Assembly (NCBI GenBank): GCA_937911965.1
Contig: CALDPL010000167.1
Span: 1 to 6,745, forward strand
Direction of reading: 5' to 3'
Origin: an uncultured Allomuricauda sp.
GTDB taxonomy: Bacteria > Bacteroidota > Bacteroidia > Flavobacteriales > Flavobacteriaceae
DNA: 6,745 bases
Position 1 is the first letter of the stretch, and each line of letters opens with the position of its first letter. Below are positions 1-6,089 of the stretch, piece after piece. The notes beneath the pieces are model-generated. The model was not told where the DNA came from, ran no database searches, and worked only from the letters and a program-made list of their open reading frames with translations. Both the position numbers and the translations under genes were made by a program.

Positions 1-211
1 TGGGAAGTATGTCCATTATGGGGAACAGAAGTAAGGGCAGCAGGGAGGTCACGGAGATGGATACCGCCTCCAAGATCCACCAGATCAGAATCCATGAGGT
101 CACCGCGATCACGGCGTCCCCCTTGGGGGAAAGCATTTCGAAGGGCAGGTTGGACAATATCAAAAAAACGATTGGCCCTGCAAACAGCCCGATTTTTCTA
201 GTCAGTTCCAT
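1..211 (-). CDS. SLC13/DASS-family sodium-coupled anion (dicarboxylate/sulfate) symporter, N-terminal fragment
   Basis: The gene reads leftward from the ATG at 211-209 and leaves the window after 70 codons, so only the N-terminus is seen. The protein opens with a short basic cytoplasmic stretch (MELTRKIG), then a hydrophobic segment (about residues 8-26). A second hydrophobic stretch follows at about residues 33-70, containing the pattern SWILIWWILEAVSISVTSLLP. That Trp-rich I-W-W-I-x-E-A segment followed by a T-x-LLP-L-x-x-F-P hairpin is characteristic of the start of SLC13/DASS transporters, which carry di- and tricarboxylates or sulfate across the inner membrane with Na+. Substrate cannot be told from this part. 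It lies 52 bases after the lysS stop on the same strand but has its own promoter-like boxes, so it may be transcribed separately. Family call is from recalled sequence pattern. Confidence 0.83.
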   Translation of the reverse strand, partial: MELTRKIGLFAGPIVFLILSNLPFEMLSPKGDAVIAVTSWILIWWILEAVSISVTSLLPLLLFPIMDILP

Positions 212-219
212 ATGGGAAT

Positions 220-248
220 CTAAACTATGTTTTTTTTTGATACCCAAA
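220..248 (-). promoter_or_regulatory. Probable Bacteroidota-type promoter of the SLC13 gene
   Basis: On the minus strand TTTG (245-248) is followed after 17 bases by TAGTTTAG (220-227). This is one base off the Bacteroidota -7 consensus TAnnTTTG, at a spacing in the accepted range from the TTG-type -33 box. The box ends 8 bases before the ATG, so the transcript would have an extremely short leader. It sits wholly within the lysS-SLC13 gap. Inference from consensus only. Confidence 0.45.
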
Positions 249-263
249 AAAAGAATTTGGCCC

Positions 264-1952
264 CTACAGCAGGCGGACCTGAAGCCCTTGGTCGGTCTTT
301 TCCACCTGTAAAATGTCGTTTTTGGTGAGGTCCTTGACGGCCCTGTCCCATTTTTTGCCGCTGAGTCCCGCTTTTTCCCTGAGTTCGGCCAGGGGCATTT
401 CGCCTTGGGGTGTGAGCAACCCCACTAGGAGTTTCTCCTCTTGGCTGAGTTCCAATTTTTTCTTTTCAGGGCGCATTTGTGGAAAGAACAGTACCTCCTG
501 AATGGACGAATTGTCGGTCAAAAGCATCACCAGGCGGTCTATGCCGATTCCGATTCCGGAAGTGGGCGGCATGCCATACTCCAGGGCCCGGAGAAAATCC
601 TGATCGATGAACATGGCCTCGTCATCGCCTTTCTCCGAGAGCCGGAGCTGCTCCTCAAAACGTTCCCTTTGGTCAATGGGGTCGTTGAGCTCGGAATAGG
701 CATTGGCCAGTTCCTTGCCGTTGACCATAAGCTCGAAGCGCTCCGTCAACTTGGGGTTGTTCCGGTGTTCCTTGGTCAAGGGGCTCATTTCCTTGGGATA
801 ATCGATGATGAAGGTGGGCTGGATGTAATGGTGTTCGCAGCACTCCCCAAAAATTTCGTCGATCAATTTGCCCACTCCCATGGTATCGTCTATTTCGATT
901 CCCAGGGACCTGGCGACCTCCCGAAGCCCTTCCTCCCCCAAATCGGAAACATCATGCCCGGTATGGGTCTCAATGGCCTCAAGGATGGGGACCCTGGGGT
1001 AGGGGGCCTTGAACTCGATTTCGTGCTCCCCGACCCGTACCTTGGTTCCACCGGTAGTGTCCATGGCCACTTTTTCGAGCAATTCCTCCGTAGTGTCCAT
1101 CATCCAATTATAGTCCTTATAGGCCACATAGAGTTCCATTACGGTAAATTCCGGATTGTGGGTCCGGTCCATGCCCTCATTGCGAAAATCCTTGGAAAAT
1201 TCATAGACCCCGTCAAATCCACCGACGATCAGCCGCTTTAAATAGAGTTCATTGGCAATGCGCAGGTAGAGCGGAATGTTCAGGGCATTGTGGTGGGTCA
1301 AAAAGGGACGTGCCGCCGCTCCTCCCGGGATGGGCTGGAGTATGGGGGTCTCCACCTCCAGATAGCCCCGACGGTTGTAAAACTCGCGGATGCTGTTGGT
1401 GATCTTGGTCCTTTTGATGAAGGTATCCTTTACCGCAGGGTTCACGATCAGGTCCACATAGCGTTGTCGGTAGCGCTGTTCGGGATCGTTGAACTCGTCG
1501 TAAGTCTTTCCGTCGGCATCCACCTTGGGAAGGGGCAACGGTTTGAGGGCCTTGCTCAAGAGGGTGAATTCCCGGACCATGACGGTCCGTTCCCCGACCT
1601 GGGTGGTGAAGAGTTCCCCCCGGACCCCTATGATGTCCCCGATGTCGAGCAGTTTTTTATAGACTTCGTTGTACAGGGTCTTGTCTTCCCCGGGACAGAT
1701 CTCATCCCGGTTGAAATAGACCTGGATGCGGCCGGTGCTGTCCTGGATTTCGGCAAAGGATGCCTTGCCCTGGATCCTACGGGACATCAACCTACCGGAA
1801 ATCACCACCTTCCTCCCTTGCTCAAAATCCTCCTTGATGCCCCTGGCGGTGGCATCCACCGGATACAGTTCCGCGGGATATGGGTCGATGCCCATATCGC
1901 GTAATTTGGCCAATTTTTCCCTTCGTACGATCTCTTGTTCCGATAATTGCAT
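264..1952 (-). CDS. lysS: Lysyl-tRNA synthetase, class II (EC 6.1.1.6)
   Basis: This cytoplasmic enzyme charges tRNA-Lys with lysine using ATP. The 562-residue protein has the class II LysRS order. An N-terminal helix is followed by an OB-fold anticodon-binding domain (about residues 48-134, with the [13 protein letters not shown] start). The catalytic domain carries motif 1 (about 187-206, RGYLEVETP), motif 2 ([15 protein letters not shown], 256-270) and motif 3 ([12 protein letters not shown], 466-477). [11 protein letters not shown] (235-245) and [15 protein letters not shown] (411-425) also match the family. All key motifs look intact. The start at 1952 gives the usual [14 protein letters not shown] opening and there is no longer plausible start. 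E. coli LysS is about 505 residues; the roughly 65 extra residues here lie after motif 3 (about 497-562), an acidic/basic extension that could form a small winged-helix-like fold. Transcribed away from the Pmp3 gene. Confidence 0.98.
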   Translation of the reverse strand: MQLSEQEIVRREKLAKLRDMGIDPYPAELYPVDATARGIKEDFEQGRKVVISGRLMSRRIQGKASFAEIQDSTGRIQVYFNRDEICPGEDKTLYNEVYKKLLDIGDIIGVRGELFTTQVGERTVMVREFTLLSKALKPLPLPKVDADGKTYDEFNDPEQRYRQRYVDLIVNPAVKDTFIKRTKITNSIREFYNRRGYLEVETPILQPIPGGAAARPFLTHHNALNIPLYLRIANELYLKRLIVGGFDGVYEFSKDFRNEGMDRTHNPEFTVMELYVAYKDYNWMMDTTEELLEKVAMDTTGGTKVRVGEHEIEFKAPYPRVPILEAIETHTGHDVSDLGEEGLREVARSLGIEIDDTMGVGKLIDEIFGECCEHHYIQPTFIIDYPKEMSPLTKEHRNNPKLTERFELMVNGKELANAYSELNDPIDQRERFEEQLRLSEKGDDEAMFIDQDFLRALEYGMPPTSGIGIGIDRLVMLLTDNSSIQEVLFFPQMRPEKKKLELSQEEKLLVGLLTPQGEMPLAELREKAGLSGKKWDRAVKDLTKNDILQVEKTDQGLQVRLL

Positions 1953-1974
1953 AGTACAGTCAAAAAGTAATTGG

Positions 1975-1982
1975 CAAAATTA
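1975..1982 (-). promoter_or_regulatory. Probable -7 box of the lysS promoter (TAATTTTG)
   Basis: The minus strand reads TAATTTTG, an exact match to the Bacteroidota TAnnTTTG box, 22 bases upstream of the lysS ATG. A good -33 TTG at 17-23 bases is not visible; the nearest TTG (1995-1997) is only 12 bases away. The -7 match and location make it the best candidate. Confidence 0.45.
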
Positions 1983-2030
1983 CACTTTTGTGCCCAATTC
2001 CCTGCCCCCTCCCGGTTTAATGTAGGATGT

Positions 2031-2049
2031 GGGACCGAGGTCGGCTCCC
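2031..2049. repeat. Imperfect hairpin in the lysS/Pmp3 divergent intergenic region
   Basis: GGGACCGAGGTCGGCTCCC can fold as GGGA/TCCC plus CCG/CGG with a single bulged C and a 4-base loop. It sits between two divergently transcribed genes, so it is not the terminator of either. The neighbouring bases hold a second weaker inverted repeat (CCTAT at 2058-2062 against ATAGG at 2072-2076). Whether it is a local structure or a copy of a dispersed element cannot be told from this window. Confidence 0.4.
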
Positions 2050-2150
2050 AAAAACCGCCTATCGGGGGGATATAGGGGAATCTTCCTTGGAATCGATGTA
2101 ACAAAACCCCTTTTTTGGCGACCTATATCCTGCGTACAAAAATGTTGCAC

Positions 2151-2306
2151 ATGAGTTTCTGGAGGGTATTGCTGGCCATTTTGTTTCCACCCCTTTCCGT
2201 TATTGGAAAAGGTTGTGGGTCTTTTCTGATTGTGTTACTTTTGACCCTTTGTGGCTGGGTGCCCGGAGTCATTGGGGCCTTGGTCATTTTGAACAGATCC
2301 ATATAA
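2151..2306 (+). CDS. YqaE/Pmp3-family small membrane protein
   Basis: A 51-residue, strongly hydrophobic protein with two membrane segments (about residues 4-20 and 24-47). Recognisable Pmp3/YqaE (UPF0057) marks are the MSFWR start, LFPPLSV, the GCG turn, and LTLCGWVPGVIGAL. Members in yeast and plants (Pmp3, RCI2) affect membrane potential and salt or cold tolerance; the role in bacteria is poorly defined. I chose the ATG at 2151 because family members begin with M-S-x-W-R and are about 52 residues long. An in-frame ATG at 2142 (three residues longer, preceded by an A-rich stretch) and a TTG at 2115 are less likely. The lipoprotein gene follows after 13 bases, so the two are probably cotranscribed. 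No clear TAnnTTTG box was found upstream; TATCCTGC (2126-2133) is a degenerate resemblance. Confidence 0.9.
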   Translation: MSFWRVLLAILFPPLSVIGKGCGSFLIVLLLTLCGWVPGVIGALVILNRSI

Positions 2307-2319
2307 CTGACCACAATTT

Positions 2320-3054
2320 ATGAAAAAACCCCAGATCTTCCTTTGGGCCCTCATTTTGGGCCTGATGGCATCGTGTAACCTTACCGAGGAAATCCATCTC
2401 AGGGAAGACGGCTCCGGAAAGATATCCATCCATATGGACGGCTCCCAATTTATGGAACTTGGGGCGGAAGAAATCGCCAAAAATGGAGAGAGGGCCGTGG
2501 ACTCCATTATTGCCTTCAAGGATTTCCTGCAAGGGCACAAAGACAGTTTGGCCCAATTGTCCGCCACAGAACAGGCCCGGTTGAAACGCTTGGAGCCCTT
2601 TTCCCTTCGCATGGCCATGGACCCGGAAAAAAAGCAGATGTTCTTTGACCTGTTCCGGGATTTCAAACAGGTCGGTGAAGTCAACAATGCGTTCAATACC
2701 TTCCAGGATGCCAGTACTTTTGGACCCTCGGCATCCCCGGATGGCTCCGCCCTGAGTCCCGACCAGGCCACCGAAGTCAGCTATACCTTTGGAAAAAACA
2801 ATTTTAAACGGAGCGTCAGAATTGTGGACAGTCTGTTGTTCCAAAAGGGAGTGGACAGTCTGCAGGGGGCCGAAATGTTCCTTTCCGGATCGACATATAC
2901 CCTAAAGTACCATTTCCCAAGACGGGTGAAATCCACGACCTTGGAAGGGGCCACCTTCAGTGCCGACGGGAGGACCCTGAACTATGAGATCGGGCTGTTG
3001 GTCTGGATGAAGGACCCCTCCCTTTTAGATCTGGAAGTGGTGTTGGAAGACTAG
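2320..3054 (+). CDS. Predicted lipoprotein of unrecognised family
   Basis: The 244-residue product starts with a basic Met-Lys-Lys, a hydrophobic stretch (residues 6-16) and a lipobox ending LMASC, so Cys19 is the expected lipidated residue. The mature protein would be anchored in the inner or outer membrane facing the periplasm. After the Cys comes N-L-T-E-E-I-H-L-R-E-D-G-S-G-K-I-S-I, a beta-strand/turn/beta-strand pattern. I know this type of start from LppM-like and similar bacterial lipoproteins that begin with a strand, a D-G-S-G turn and another strand, but I cannot assign a family. The middle (about 45-110) is charged and helical. The C-terminal third alternates strands (FLSGSTYTLKYHFPRRVKSTT, ATFSADGRTLNYEI), suggesting a beta-rich domain. 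No second membrane segment. It starts 13 bases after the Pmp3 gene and ends 30 bases before lipB. Function unknown. Confidence 0.85.
   Translation: MKKPQIFLWALILGLMASCNLTEEIHLREDGSGKISIHMDGSQFMELGAEEIAKNGERAVDSIIAFKDFLQGHKDSLAQLSATEQARLKRLEPFSLRMAMDPEKKQMFFDLFRDFKQVGEVNNAFNTFQDASTFGPSASPDGSALSPDQATEVSYTFGKNNFKRSVRIVDSLLFQKGVDSLQGAEMFLSGSTYTLKYHFPRRVKSTTLEGATFSADGRTLNYEIGLLVWMKDPSLLDLEVVLED
2824..2862 (+). repeat. In-frame 12-base direct repeat inside the lipoprotein gene
   Basis: GTGGACAGTCTG occurs at 2824-2835 and again, identically, at 2851-2862. The copies are 27 bases apart, so both encode Val-Asp-Ser-Leu in frame nine residues apart. It may be a small internal duplication or chance. 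Confidence 0.5.
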
Positions 3055-3072
3055 TTTCCCAAATCCGGTTCG

Positions 3073-3080
3073 TATCTTTG
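3073..3080 (+). promoter_or_regulatory. -7 box TATCTTTG of the lipB promoter
   Basis: TATCTTTG is an exact TAnnTTTG box of the Bacteroidota housekeeping sigma factor, with only TACC between it and the lipB ATG at 3085. Transcription would start at or within a few bases of the ATG, implying a leaderless or nearly leaderless mRNA. The -33 element is not clear: a TTG at 3043-3045 is 27 bases upstream, longer than the usual spacing. The box lies in the gap after the lipoprotein gene, so lipB can be expressed independently of it. Confidence 0.6.
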
Positions 3081-3084
3081 TACC

Positions 3085-3801
3085 ATGAACCGAAACGTCC
3101 ATTTACAGGATCTGGGCCATAGGGACTATAAGGAAAGCTGGGACTATCAGGAATCCCTCTTCAAATCCATTGTGGACACCAAGATTTCCAATAGGAGGGA
3201 AGGCACCTCTTTGGAGACCCCCAATCATTTTTTGCTGGTGGAACACCCCCATGTCTATACCTTGGGCAAGAGTGGGGATATGGGCAATCTGTTGGTGGAC
3301 GAAAAGATCTTGGAACAAAAAGGGGCCAAATTCTATAGGATAAACCGGGGAGGGGACATCACCTATCACGGACCGGGGCAGGTCGTGGGCTATCCCATCC
3401 TCGACCTGGAAAACTTTTTTACCGACATCCATAAATACCTGCGACTTTTGGAGGAGATGGTCATCCTGACCCTGGCCGAATACGGGCTGAAGGGAGAACG
3501 CTCCCAAGGGGAGACCGGGGTCTGGTTGGATGTGGGCGGTCCCTTTGCCCGTAAGATCTGTGCCATGGGAGTCCGGGCCAGCCGTTGGGTCACCATGCAC
3601 GGTTTTGCCCTGAACGTAAACAGCGATCTGGGCTATTTTGACCTGATGATTCCCTGTGGGATCCGGGGGAAGGGGGTTACTTCCCTCAATGTGGAACTCG
3701 GCCGTGACAAGGTGGATATCGAAGAGGTGAAAGAGAAACTCCTCAAGCACTTTGCGGTGCTCTTCGATGCAACGATCCTAAATGGAAAGATCGGAGGTTG
3801 A
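3085..3801 (+). CDS. lipB: Octanoyl-[acyl-carrier-protein]:protein N-octanoyltransferase (lipoate pathway, EC 2.3.1.181)
   Basis: LipB moves the octanoyl group from octanoyl-ACP to a lysine of lipoyl domains (pyruvate and 2-oxoglutarate dehydrogenases, GcvH), after which LipA inserts sulfur. It is cytoplasmic. The 238-residue protein carries the family marks in order: the early strand LLVEHPHVYTLGK (50-62), the RGGDITYHGPGQ box (88-99) followed by a Y-P dipeptide, GVWLD (145-149), the catalytic lysine region KICAMGVR (Lys157), the conserved HG of MHGFALNV (171-178), and the catalytic cysteine in IPCGI (Cys191). E. coli uses the equivalent Lys135 and Cys169 to form the acyl-enzyme. Both residues are present, so the enzyme should be active. 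The ATG at 3085 gives the usual flavobacterial N-terminus. lipA is not in this window. It converges with the DUF3108-like gene. Confidence 0.98.
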   Translation: MNRNVHLQDLGHRDYKESWDYQESLFKSIVDTKISNRREGTSLETPNHFLLVEHPHVYTLGKSGDMGNLLVDEKILEQKGAKFYRINRGGDITYHGPGQVVGYPILDLENFFTDIHKYLRLLEEMVILTLAEYGLKGERSQGETGVWLDVGGPFARKICAMGVRASRWVTMHGFALNVNSDLGYFDLMIPCGIRGKGVTSLNVELGRDKVDIEEVKEKLLKHFAVLFDATILNGKIGG

Positions 3802-3828
3802 CCCCGGTCCCGGCTCCATTGGTTTACA

Positions 3829-4521
3829 TTATTTTTTGAATTCGGTCAGCTGCATACTGGACATCAGTTTTCCATCCTTGTTGTAGGATTCCTGTTTTAC
3901 CATGCCCACTCCCTCGGCCAACCAGGTACGGGAGGGGAGGGTCTGGGTGCCCATCATCATCTTGGTCCGGGTCTCGGCATAGACCACAAAGCAATCGAAG
4001 GTGCCCGCAGGGGTGGTCAGCTTCTCCTTTTTCTCAACCTTTCGGTTTAGGGTCTCCACATTCATGTTCATGTTCAATGCCCCTGACAATTTCATTTTGA
4101 TCTCAACCTTTCCATTGGGCAGTTCCTGGCCCACGGACAGTGCGTTGGGAAACTCCAGGTCCTCTCCGCTGATTTCCATTTCCCCCTGTCCCATCCGGGT
4201 CAACATCTGTTCGTTGAGTAGGGATTTGAAATCGACCTTTACCGCATCGCCCTCACAACTGATCCCATAGCTCGAGGAATGGGTGTTCCCTTTTAGGTTG
4301 GAGATTTCCATCTCTATGGTGGCTGTCACCTTATCCCCTGCAGTGGCGACCTCGGCGACCCGGTAGGTCAGCTGAGATTCTTCCTTTCCCTTTTTGTCGT
4401 AATTGGTATATTTCAAGGAACTGCCCTCGGCCATAGTGTAGTATTTGCTACAGGATGATTGGGCCAAGGAAAATTGTGCCGCAAAAACAAGGGAGGCCAA
4501 AAGAATAAAATTGTTTTTCAT
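3829..4521 (-). CDS. Exported DUF3108-like protein
   Basis: The 230-residue product begins with a clear Sec signal peptide (MKNNFILLASLVFAAQFSLA, likely cut before Gln21), so it is periplasmic or surface-exposed. There is no lipobox. The mature part is beta-rich and resembles the DUF3108-like group common in Bacteroidota. Early on it has CSKYYTMAEGSSLKYTNYD (24-42). Later come the TPAGTFDCFVV stretch (170-180) and the TWLAEGVGMVKQE ending (199-211). Cysteines are at 24, 89 and 177. Function of the family is not established. I chose the ATG at 4521 because it starts the signal peptide; the in-frame ATG at 4539 would add six residues (MIHCQN) ahead of the Lys residues and looks less natural. 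The gene lies 31 bases after the OmpA-family gene on the same strand and is probably its operon partner. Its end converges on lipB with a 27-base gap and no visible terminator hairpin. Confidence 0.85.
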   Translation of the reverse strand: MKNNFILLASLVFAAQFSLAQSSCSKYYTMAEGSSLKYTNYDKKGKEESQLTYRVAEVATAGDKVTATIEMEISNLKGNTHSSSYGISCEGDAVKVDFKSLLNEQMLTRMGQGEMEISGEDLEFPNALSVGQELPNGKVEIKMKLSGALNMNMNVETLNRKVEKKEKLTTPAGTFDCFVVYAETRTKMMMGTQTLPSRTWLAEGVGMVKQESYNKDGKLMSSMQLTEFKK

Positions 4522-4552
4522 GTTTTGACAATGGATCATGGTTTGTAATGGT

Positions 4553-5878
4553 TTAAATTTTTATGAATTCCACCCTTCGGTTTTGGGACTTGCCCAAGGT
4601 CGTGGCGTTGTCCTTTAGGGGCATTGATTCTCCTTTGCCTTCGGTTTCCAATCGCAGCTCAGAAACCCCATAAATTGAGGTCAGGGCACTTTTTACGGCC
4701 TCTGCCCGCTCCTTGGAGAGCAGCAGGTTGGATTCGTCGGACCCATCGGAGTCGGTATGGCCGACGATCTTCAATTTGGAGGTTTTGTCCTGGGCCAGGA
4801 CCTGGGAAACCTGACGGATGATGCCCATGGACTCCGGAAGGATTTCCGCCGATCCCGATCCGAATAAAATGCCGTTGGTGGATATTTTTCCATCGGAGAT
4901 CAATTTGCGACGCAGGTCTTCGCCCCCTTGGTTTATTCTGAGGTTGGTGATCAACAGGCGCTCCCCATCTTTTTCATTGTCCATGCCATCCACCTTAAAT
5001 TTAAGGTTTTCGATCTTTTCGGGTTTTACGATAAACTGCGGAAGGTCGTAGATTTTGTGCTCGTTGAGCCAAAGCCGGAACCGGTTCCCGTTCACGGCCA
5101 ATGAAACATGGACCACATCCCTATAAAGGGACCAAAGGTCCCGGCTCACCGAATTGTTTATGGGGTCGGGATCGTCATAAAAATTATTGTCCGCACGTAT
5201 CCCCATGTCGATATTCTGGCTGAAAAACAATCGGGCCAGGGCATGGTCCCCGTGCTTTCCAAGATTGGGGGTTTCACTGAGCAAAATATCCAGTTTGGCC
5301 GTGGAAGTGGTGGCCTTTGACACGTTGGTCACCAACAGGTCGAACTCAATGGTGTAGTCCATGGGCAGTTCCGTGTCCAAATACGGCAAGGTCAGACTTC
5401 CATTGTTGATGGCATACCATTTGTCAATGCCGTCCTCCAATTGGACCACTTCCCCAGAACCGTTGGTGTTCCAGTTTGAGGGCAGGTCCCCGATGAACTC
5501 CTGGGAGAAATCCTCGTAAAGGAGGGGGGTCTCCCCGGGAACAAAGTCGAACTTGCTGTAAACGGCCAAGGTCTTTTGTCCGGTGGTTTCCGGATCTGTG
5601 GCAGTTGTTGGTTCACCCCCTTGATCCGGAGCATCCTGGTGGGCCGTGGGTCCCTGGGATGCGGAAGGCTGCTGTTCATTATTAGACCCTGGTTCAAGGA
5701 CCTTGTCAAGGGCCTGGTCCGTCTTTTTGGAGGCTTCCCGGTCCACCCGTCCCTCAATGGTCCGTTCCGCGGCCTGTTCGGCCTTTTTTGCCAGTTTTTT
5801 GAGAAATTGCGCATTCATGCCCGTTCCCATAAATAGTGCGAGTAGCAAACAGGGTAGGAGTTTGTTTGTGGTTTTCAT
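4553..5878 (-). CDS. OmpA-family outer-membrane/peptidoglycan-binding protein with predicted beta-sandwich middle domain
   Basis: The 441-residue protein has a signal peptide (about 1-23, ending in MNA-Q). A charged helical segment follows (24-62, KKLAKKAEQAAERT), then a low-complexity linker rich in Gln, Pro, Thr, Ser, Asp and Gly (63-103). The large middle region (about 108-318, starting YSKFDFVPGETPLLYEDFSQEFIGD) alternates beta-strands and includes an HVSLAVNGNRFRLWLNEHKIYDLP hairpin, as in laminin-G/concanavalin-like sandwiches. The C-terminal OmpA domain (about 330-441) has ILFGSGSAEILPES, GHTDSDG (373-379), LSKERAEAVKSAL and NRRVEF. Asp376 and Arg391 fall where OmpA-domain proteins bind diaminopimelate of peptidoglycan. 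It is therefore probably anchored to the cell wall, with the sandwich in the periplasm or at the surface. It has no OmpA N-terminal beta-barrel. It heads an apparent operon with the DUF3108-like gene. Confidence 0.92.
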   Translation of the reverse strand: MKTTNKLLPCLLLALFMGTGMNAQFLKKLAKKAEQAAERTIEGRVDREASKKTDQALDKVLEPGSNNEQQPSASQGPTAHQDAPDQGGEPTTATDPETTGQKTLAVYSKFDFVPGETPLLYEDFSQEFIGDLPSNWNTNGSGEVVQLEDGIDKWYAINNGSLTLPYLDTELPMDYTIEFDLLVTNVSKATTSTAKLDILLSETPNLGKHGDHALARLFFSQNIDMGIRADNNFYDDPDPINNSVSRDLWSLYRDVVHVSLAVNGNRFRLWLNEHKIYDLPQFIVKPEKIENLKFKVDGMDNEKDGERLLITNLRINQGGEDLRRKLISDGKISTNGILFGSGSAEILPESMGIIRQVSQVLAQDKTSKLKIVGHTDSDGSDESNLLLSKERAEAVKSALTSIYGVSELRLETEGKGESMPLKDNATTLGKSQNRRVEFIKI

Positions 5879-5932
5879 ATTTCAAGTGTTGATTTTTGCT
5901 GTTTTTTTGGGGTGGTCCACCTTCCAAGGAGA

Positions 5933-5961
5933 CAAATATATCCATTGGCCATTGTGTTCAA
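5933..5961 (-). promoter_or_regulatory. Probable Bacteroidota promoter of the OmpA-family operon
   Basis: On the minus strand TTG (5959-5961) is followed, after exactly 18 bases, by TATATTTG (5933-5940), an exact TAnnTTTG box. Both the sequence and the spacing agree with the Bacteroidota TTG-N(17-23)-TAnnTTTG promoter. The start codon at 5878 is 54 bases downstream of the -7 box, giving an ordinary leader of about 50 bases. This is the strongest promoter call in the window. Confidence 0.65.
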
Positions 5962-6089
5962 GGTTCATTTCGATCGCCCCACCTTAATTGTTTATGCCGA
6001 CAAAAGGGAAAAGTAAACATTTGAATCCAATTCGGTCCCGGAATATCCATGGATTGTCCCAAAGTGTGTATGGATTGCAACAGAACGAC
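5962..6089. other. Intergenic spacer upstream of the OmpA-family promoter
   Basis: This stretch has no open frame I would call a gene and no tRNA-like fold. It holds the 10-base palindrome ATCCATGGAT (6045-6054) and the 8-mer ATGGATTG twice (6049-6056 and 6070-6077, 21 bases apart, about two helical turns). An interrupted inverted repeat TGTTTA/TAAACA lies at 5989-5994 and 6014-6019. No strong GC-rich terminator followed by a T-run is visible for the gene ending at 6090. Confidence 0.4.

Noticed and set aside
240..263. A lysS terminator made from CCAAA/TTTGG around the T-run after the stop.
   Set aside because: The stem is short and AT-rich, and the same bases fit the -33 region of the SLC13 promoter. 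I cannot support a terminator.
441..1904. Long plus-strand open frames opposite lysS (441-1241 and 1290-1904).
   Set aside because: They lie entirely antisense to an intact, motif-complete lysS. Their translations have no recognisable family, and such frames are a common side effect of codon bias in the real gene.
1802..2104. A minus-strand open frame spanning the lysS N-terminus and the intergenic region.
   Set aside because: It overlaps the lysS start in another frame, and its non-overlapping part is the GC-rich hairpin stretch, which looks like a translated repeat rather than a protein.
2235..2844. Two minus-strand open frames opposite the Pmp3/lipoprotein region.
   Set aside because: The plus-strand products show a Pmp3 family signature and a lipobox. 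The opposite frames show nothing comparable.
3103..3750. A 215-codon minus-strand open frame opposite lipB.
   Set aside because: It is fully antisense to lipB with both catalytic residues intact on the plus strand. The antisense product is rich in Pro and Gly with no domain.
3793..3817. A possible bidirectional terminator between lipB and the DUF3108-like gene.
   Set aside because: Only GGAG/CTCC arms of 4 bp with a 17-base loop, and a 4-bp GACC/GGTC with a 2-base loop, can be drawn; neither is a credible terminator.
5911..5921. The palindrome GGTGGTCCACC in the OmpA-family leader as a terminator or attenuator.
   Set aside because: It leaves too small a loop for a stable hairpin, and the bases after it on the transcript are A, not T, so it is not an intrinsic terminator.
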